The notes under the pieces are model-generated. The model was not told the DNA's origin, did not search any database, and was given only the letters and a program-made list of their open reading frames with translations. Positions 59,387 through 64,000 of a stretch of DNA of 64,000 bases are shown here, one piece after another (the first letter of the stretch is position 1; the number at the start of each line of letters is the position of its first letter). The stretch comes from Neobacillus endophyticus (GTDB lineage Bacteria; Bacillota; Bacilli; Bacillales; Cytobacillaceae), in the NCBI RefSeq assembly GCF_013248975.1, contig NZ_JABRWH010000001.1, positions 4,794,001 to 4,858,000 of the forward strand. Reading direction: 5' to 3'. Position numbers and translations under genes: made by a program.

Positions 59387-60748
59387 TTAAACTGTAACTG
59401 CTGTGAAAAATTCTTCATACAATGCCTGAACGGCCCTTTTCTCATCTGTTTCTTTAACGCCGAACATCATGCTTACTTCTGAAGAACCTTGATTTATCAT
59501 CTCTATATTGACTTTCGCTTTGGCTAAAGCTTTCGAAGCTTTTGACATTGTTCCGACATTTCTGCGCATTCCCTCTCCTACAACCATGATAAGAGCCAGG
59601 CTGTGCTCGATTTTTACTTCATCTGCATGCAATTCTGTTTTGATTCGTTTGATTATTTCCTTCTCTGTTTCATCATCCATCTGATTTTCACGTAGAATGA
59701 CAGATACGTCATCGATTCCTGAAGGAGTATGTTCGTATGAAAGACCATATTCTTCTAAAATCCCTAATAACTTACGTCCAAAACCGATTTCCCTATTCAT
59801 TAAATATTTACTTACATAAATACTGCAGAACCCATCATCGCTGGCAATTCCAACTACAGGACCGTTACCGTTCTCTCTCTCTGCCACAATTCTTGTACCA
59901 GGTGCAGCAGGATTATTTGTATTTTTTATATGTACTGGTATTCCAGCACGGAATGCAGGGACAAGCGCCTCATCATGCAGAACAGTGAAACCTGCATAGG
60001 ACAACTCCCTCATTTCACGATAGGTCAATTCTTTAATTTCCTTAGGTTTTTTTATAATAAAAGGATTTACTGAATAAACCGCGTCTACATCAGTAAAGTT
60101 TTCATAAAGATCCGCTTTTAATGCATTCGCAAGAATGGAGCCGGTAATATCTGAACCACTGCGGGAAAACGTATAGACTTCTCCTTCATGACTGTACCCA
60201 AAAAATCCTGGGAAAACCAAAATTCCTGGTCTGTTGTGAAGTGAAGACAGTAATTCATATGCTTCCGGTAAAGCTTGGGCATTTCCCGGCTCTGCGCTTA
60301 CAAGTAGACCTGCTTCCTTCGGGCTAACATAACTAGCCTGGATTCCTTTTGATTGAAAATAGGCTGCGACCAATTTGGCATTATTATCTTCACCGCTGGC
60401 TTTAAGCAGGTCAATAAACCGGTCTGGCTTGCTTTGGTCAGAATTTAGCCTTGAAGCAAGGTCTTGTTGAATTTCATCAATAACTTGAGAAGGAATAGAC
60501 AAATCTTCCGCTATTGTCTTATATCGACCAACAACTGCATCTATCTGTTCTTTTGGATTAATTCCGTCTAATGCCTTTTCTGCACATTCAATTAGTAAAT
60601 CTGTTACTTTAATATCTTCTGTAAACCTCTTTCCTGGTGCTGATACAACCACAACCCTACGTTCAGGGTCTGAAAGGACAATTTTAAATACTTTTTCCAA
60701 CTGTTGTCCAGATGCTAAAGAGGATCCGCCGAACTTAACTACTTTCAT
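59387..60748 (-). CDS. thrD: aspartate kinase (YclM/ThrD type)
   Basis: A 453-residue aspartokinase from ATG 60748 (AGGAG eight bases upstream): KVVKFGGSSLASG nucleotide loop, LLKASGEDNNAKLVAAYF, FPGFFGYSHEGEVYTFSRSGSDITGSILANAL, and two C-terminal ACT domains (about 300-450). Length and motifs fit the monofunctional aspartokinase III (YclM) of B. subtilis, which feeds lysine, threonine and methionine synthesis and is inhibited by lysine plus threonine. No L-box is seen upstream, so any lysine control here is at the enzyme level. Confidence 0.88.
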   Translation of the reverse strand: MKVVKFGGSSLASGQQLEKVFKIVLSDPERRVVVVSAPGKRFTEDIKVTDLLIECAEKALDGINPKEQIDAVVGRYKTIAEDLSIPSQVIDEIQQDLASRLNSDQSKPDRFIDLLKASGEDNNAKLVAAYFQSKGIQASYVSPKEAGLLVSAEPGNAQALPEAYELLSSLHNRPGILVFPGFFGYSHEGEVYTFSRSGSDITGSILANALKADLYENFTDVDAVYSVNPFIIKKPKEIKELTYREMRELSYAGFTVLHDEALVPAFRAGIPVHIKNTNNPAAPGTRIVAERENGNGPVVGIASDDGFCSIYVSKYLMNREIGFGRKLLGILEEYGLSYEHTPSGIDDVSVILRENQMDDETEKEIIKRIKTELHADEVKIEHSLALIMVVGEGMRRNVGTMSKASKALAKAKVNIEMINQGSSEVSMMFGVKETDEKRAVQALYEEFFTAVTV

Positions 60749-60867
60749 CAAAACATCTCCTATAAAATAAAAATATAAACATAATTTTATAACAATTTAG
60801 AAAATATTCAAGAGTTTTTTCCTCCTTACACGTACATTTGTCCATTTCCAGTAGACATTTTTAACAA

Positions 60868-60905
60868 AAAAACAGTGAGCTTCCATAATAAGCTGTCACT
60901 GTTTA
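60868..60905 (-). terminator. terminator of the CoA-Nudix gene
   Basis: AAACAGTGACAGCTT / AAGCTCACTGTTT stem (one bulge) followed by TTTTG on the minus strand. Confidence 0.8.
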
Positions 60906-60909
60906 ATTT

Positions 60910-61524
60910 TTATCTAATAATCTCAATGAAATGAAATAGAATTTTTGCTGTTAACCCCCAAATAGTCTTATTTTCATAAAGATAAAAATATTCGTCCATA
61001 CTTCTCTTTCGCCATTTATAATTTTCTCCGCCGGGAATCAGGTCAAACGGAAAATTTCTTTCAGGTTCAATCTTGAATTGCACTTGATAAATCTTTGGAG
61101 GCTGATTGAGAAAAAAGGAAATTGGTACTGAAAAGATTTCACCTACTTCCGCAGGATTCACCGAAATATTTTCCGGATTACTTATATATCCAACAAACGG
61201 GAAAAGAATCATGTCAGAGGGAAAATACATATAATCAAGTGGAAATATATCAAATATCTCGTCTTTTTTAACACCTAGTTCTTCCATCGTTTCACGAATA
61301 GCAGCGGCCTTTTCATCTATATCAGCAGCATCAACTTTACCTCCAGGGAAACAAATCTCCCCAGGCTGTCTTCTTAATTGCTGTGACCGAACTTCGAATA
61401 AGACATGTATCCCATCTTCCTTTTGTATAAGTGGGAGCATGACTGCATATTTTTTTACATGACCTCCGCCCAAAATGGATGGCATATGATTTTGCAATTT
61501 CGTAACAATCTGGTCCCGTTTCAT
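60910..61524 (-). CDS. CoA pyrophosphatase, Nudix family
   Basis: A 204-residue Nudix hydrolase with the CoA-specific signature LRRQPGEICFPGGKVD upstream of the Nudix box GGKVDAADIDEKAAAIRETMEELG. It would hydrolyse CoA to 3',5'-ADP and phosphopantetheine (NudL/YeaB type). Monocistronic. Confidence 0.9.
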   Translation of the reverse strand: MKRDQIVTKLQNHMPSILGGGHVKKYAVMLPLIQKEDGIHVLFEVRSQQLRRQPGEICFPGGKVDAADIDEKAAAIRETMEELGVKKDEIFDIFPLDYMYFPSDMILFPFVGYISNPENISVNPAEVGEIFSVPISFFLNQPPKIYQVQFKIEPERNFPFDLIPGGENYKWRKRSMDEYFYLYENKTIWGLTAKILFHFIEIIR

Positions 61525-61613
61525 ATTTTCACCTACACATCAAAGATTCATTAGTAATAGCATATCACTATTTACATAAAAATCCTTTAAATTAACTTAC
61601 ACACAGTAATAAA

Positions 61614-61650
61614 ATAAAAAAACAGCCCCACTTTCGAAATAGAGGGCTGC
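61614..61650 (-). terminator. hmgA terminator
   Basis: CAGCCC / GGGCTG stem with a 15-base loop, then TTTTTTTATTTT on the minus strand, nine bases past the stop. Confidence 0.8.
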
Positions 61651-61658
61651 CATAGGAT

Positions 61659-62825
61659 TTATTCAGACTTTTCATACCATGTATACATATATTGTGGATC
61701 TTCCCATTCACATGCATTCTTTACGACTCTCAGAGGGTGAAATGTGTCGATCATGACAGCTAGCTCCGTTGTTTCTTTCTTGCCAATGCTGCTCTCTATC
61801 TTTCCTGGATGCGGGCCATGTGGAATCCCACTTGGATGTAATGTGATAGAGCCCTCTTGAATCCCTTTTCGGCTCATAAAATTACCTTTTACATAATATA
61901 AAAGTTCATCACTATTGACATTACTATGATAATATGGTGCTGGAATCGATTGTGGATGATAATCAAAAAGTCTTGGCACAAACGAACAGACCACAAAGTT
62001 GTGCCCTTCAAAGGTTTGATGTACTGGTGGGGGCTGATGGATTCTTCCAGTAATAGGCTCAAAATCTTCTATATTAAATGCCCATGGATATAAATATCCA
62101 TCCCAGCCAACTACATCAAAAGGATGATGTGCCATAATATGAGAATGAATGGCCCCTCTTGATTTAGTTAAAATCTCAAATTCTCCATTTTTCACTTTTG
62201 TGATTAAACATTCGGGACCACGTATATCCCGTTCACAAAATGGGCTGTGTTCGAGCAGCTGACCATATTCGTTTCGATATCTTTTTGGTGTCGTAATTTG
62301 GCTTGTCGTTTCGATGACAAGCATCTTAGTGACTTCACTTTCATTAGGGCAAATTCGGTACACCGTTCCAATGGGAATAATAAGGTAATCGCCAGATCGA
62401 TAGCTTAAAGTTCCATACATCGTTTCAAGCGTCCCAGAACCGTATTGAATAAACAGCAGTTCGTCTCCATCACCGTTCCGGTAGAAATTGTCCATGGATA
62501 CCGTGACAATCCCGATACCAATCAGTACATCTTCATTCCCTAAAAGATATTGTCTAGCTTGAATAGCATCACCAGATTTCTGTATTTTTCTCGTCAGAAA
62601 ATGACGATGCTTTAGTGTTGGATTCTCTTCATATTCAATTAGAAAGGGCATACTCCTTCCCACTTTTACCACTTCTGTCGGCATCCCATGATGGTATAGT
62701 ATGGACTGTGTGCCAGAAAAGCCGCGTGTACCCATCACTTGTTCACGAAACAGGCTGCCATCCTCCTTATTAAATATGGTATGCCGCTTTTGGGGGAGTT
62801 CCCCAAGTTGCCGATAGTACAACAT
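61659..62825 (-). CDS. hmgA: homogentisate 1,2-dioxygenase
   Basis: A 388-residue non-heme Fe(II) cupin dioxygenase: PVHQTFEGHNFVVCSFVPRLFDYHPQ, then the metal site with YYHSNVNSDELLYYVKGNF (His and Glu ligands) and HPSGIPHGPHPG (His). It opens homogentisate to maleylacetoacetate in tyrosine/phenylalanine degradation. It lies about 100 bases downstream of hppD, whose product is its substrate, so the two form a catabolic operon. Length is that of the Firmicute form. Confidence 0.92.
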   Translation of the reverse strand: MLYYRQLGELPQKRHTIFNKEDGSLFREQVMGTRGFSGTQSILYHHGMPTEVVKVGRSMPFLIEYEENPTLKHRHFLTRKIQKSGDAIQARQYLLGNEDVLIGIGIVTVSMDNFYRNGDGDELLFIQYGSGTLETMYGTLSYRSGDYLIIPIGTVYRICPNESEVTKMLVIETTSQITTPKRYRNEYGQLLEHSPFCERDIRGPECLITKVKNGEFEILTKSRGAIHSHIMAHHPFDVVGWDGYLYPWAFNIEDFEPITGRIHQPPPVHQTFEGHNFVVCSFVPRLFDYHPQSIPAPYYHSNVNSDELLYYVKGNFMSRKGIQEGSITLHPSGIPHGPHPGKIESSIGKKETTELAVMIDTFHPLRVVKNACEWEDPQYMYTWYEKSE

Positions 62826-62928
62826 TTACACCCCCTATCAAATACATGTAACCCGAAAATCTACTTACTGGCGACGTCCAGTATCTTACATCTCTCTATT
62901 TTTCAGTAAATTTGTTCTATCATTCTTT

Positions 62929-64000
62929 CTACAGGTTTCCTCTTCGTTCCTGTTCCCGTTCAATTGATTCGAATAATGCCTTGAAATTTCCTTCCCCAAA
63001 GCCTCTGGCGCCTTTACGCTGAATGATTTCAACAAAAAGTGTCGGCCGATCAACAATTGGCTTTGTAAAAATTTGCAGCAAGTATCCCTCATCATCACGA
63101 TCAACTAAAATATTCAATTCCCTTAAGCTTTCCATCTCTTCATCTATTTTTCCGATCCGTTCAGTTAATGTATCATAATATGCACCTGGTGTGCTTAAAA
63201 ATTCAACACCCTTTTTCTTTAATGCCTTCACTGTTGAAACTATGTCTTCAGTTAAAATGGCTAAGTGCTGAACACCTGGTCCGTTGTTAAATTCCAAGAA
63301 TTCTTGAATTTGCGATTTGCGTTTCCCTTCAGCCGGTTCATTGATTGGAAACTTAATCCTCCCTCCATTATGCATCACTTTGGACATTAAAGCAGAATAT
63401 TCTGTCGTAATATCCTTATCAGTGAAATGGTTCATCTCTTTAAAACCCATCACTTTCGAGTAGTAATCAACCCACTCTTCCATTCTTTCAACATTTCCTA
63501 CCACATGATCAATACCAATTAAACCGGAATCTTCAATAGGAAAAGAGACTCCATTTGCGACATATCCAGGTAAAAAAGGCCCTTGATAATGTTTCCGTTC
63601 GATCAAAGTATGAATTGTGTCCCCATATGTACGGAGGACGGCTTTTTTTATTACCCCATATTCATCTTTCATTTCAAAAGGAGCGGTATAGACAATTGCT
63701 CCTCTTTCAACAGCCTTAGAAAATGCCGATTCCACATCATCCACCAATAAGGCGATGTCCCTTACACCATCTCCATGTTTTTTCACAAACTGCGATACTT
63801 TACTATTCTCAGTATAGGATCCTGTTAAAACAAGACGAATATGGCGCTGTTTTAACACATAGGATACTGTTTCACGGTTGCCTGTTTCGAGCCCGGAATA
63901 AGCGATTGGCCGAAACCCGAAAGCTGTACAAAAAAAATGACTGGCCTGTTTGGCATTACTAGTGTATATCTCAATGAAGTCCACATCCCTGACTGGAAAA
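62929..64000 (-). CDS. hppD: 4-hydroxyphenylpyruvate dioxygenase, 5' end beyond the window
   Basis: Two vicinal-oxygen-chelate halves are visible. The Fe(II) ligands lie in GIDHVVGNV (His), VQHLAILTEDI (His) and LFVEIIQRKG (Glu). Coding continues upstream of the GTG at 63984: the last bases of the window read FPVRD in frame, the usual lead-in to VDFIEIYTSNAKQA in this family, so the start lies about 10-15 codons outside. It converts 4-hydroxyphenylpyruvate to homogentisate, which hmgA then cleaves. The end KALFESIEREQERRGNL is normal. Confidence 0.92.
   Translation of the reverse strand, partial: FPVRDVDFIEIYTSNAKQASHFFCTAFGFRPIAYSGLETGNRETVSYVLKQRHIRLVLTGSYTENSKVSQFVKKHGDGVRDIALLVDDVESAFSKAVERGAIVYTAPFEMKDEYGVIKKAVLRTYGDTIHTLIERKHYQGPFLPGYVANGVSFPIEDSGLIGIDHVVGNVERMEEWVDYYSKVMGFKEMNHFTDKDITTEYSALMSKVMHNGGRIKFPINEPAEGKRKSQIQEFLEFNNGPGVQHLAILTEDIVSTVKALKKKGVEFLSTPGAYYDTLTERIGKIDEEMESLRELNILVDRDDEGYLLQIFTKPIVDRPTLFVEIIQRKGARGFGEGNFKALFESIEREQERRGNL

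Noticed and set aside
1..64000. CRISPR array, toxin-antitoxin pair or anti-phage system
   Set aside because: No regularly spaced repeats, Cas genes or known defence families are visible; the Cas4-like cysteine pattern belongs to a phage recombination nuclease.

Overview
The window is chromosomal DNA of a low-GC, endospore-forming Bacillaceae bacterium (Bacillus/Neobacillus-like). The evidence is RacA, a CsgA-like spore protein, DUF1657/DUF421 forespore-type genes, YmaF, HelD, three YitT proteins, an L-box lysine riboswitch, AGGAGG-type ribosome binding sites and many U-tailed hairpin terminators. I see no rRNA, tRNA, CRISPR array or intact insertion sequence.

Positions 1 to about 8266 are the right end of an integrated prophage or phage-like element. 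It holds early genes on the minus strand (excisionase-like HTH, DUF771, Rha antirepressor, a recombination protein, a Cas4/RecB-type nuclease with four cysteines, and small unknowns). These run divergently from a repressor, a second HTH protein and a tyrosine integrase on the plus strand. Three copies of a 16-bp operator lie between the divergent arms and a LexA-type box covers the integrase promoter. The element sits inside a host gene: the first ~28 codons of a mismatch-specific uracil-DNA glycosylase (mug) are stranded at 8252-8350, so the right attachment junction is near 8266.

From 8370 to 14412 come a short YitT protein, an NhaC-type antiporter, and a two-component system followed by an HtrA protease. 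From 14634 to 21345 is a fatty-acid/acyl-CoA catabolic cluster: phosphotriesterase-like hydrolase, crotonase, APH-like phosphotransferase, TetR regulator, acyl-CoA ligase and SDR. Matching TetR-type operators stand in front of its two leading genes. Positions 21558-28861 hold hydrolase/HTH, VanW, methyltransferase, CsgA, SPFH plus ribbon-helix-helix, YitT and small proteins.

The most unusual feature is a ~0.57-kb ORF-free stretch on the minus strand (about 29021-29587). It has an extended -10 promoter, a 27-bp long-range closing helix whose single non-Watson-Crick pair is a G.U only in the minus-strand transcript, many internal hairpins and a terminator. It looks like a large structured noncoding RNA.

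After it come marR-emrA-emrB-type efflux genes, ymaF, a DUF1657-DUF1657-DUF421 forespore operon, a DMT exporter, a nitroreductase/HxlR divergent pair with twin operators, a third YitT, a lysine-riboswitch-controlled lysine permease, asnS, helD, yceI, an L,D-transpeptidase, hsp20, a class-V aminotransferase, DUF2935, a polysaccharide deacetylase, a GNAT protein, a second TetR/membrane-protein pair, a HAD phosphatase and an EamA transporter. A probable sigma-H operon of a coiled-coil MerR-like protein plus racA follows. The window ends with an LLM flavin oxidoreductase, a DHH phosphoesterase, aspartokinase, CoA-Nudix hydrolase, and the tyrosine-degradation genes hmgA and hppD, the latter running off the right edge. 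A ~195-bp dispersed repeat occurs twice in opposite orientation (16555 and 40490).
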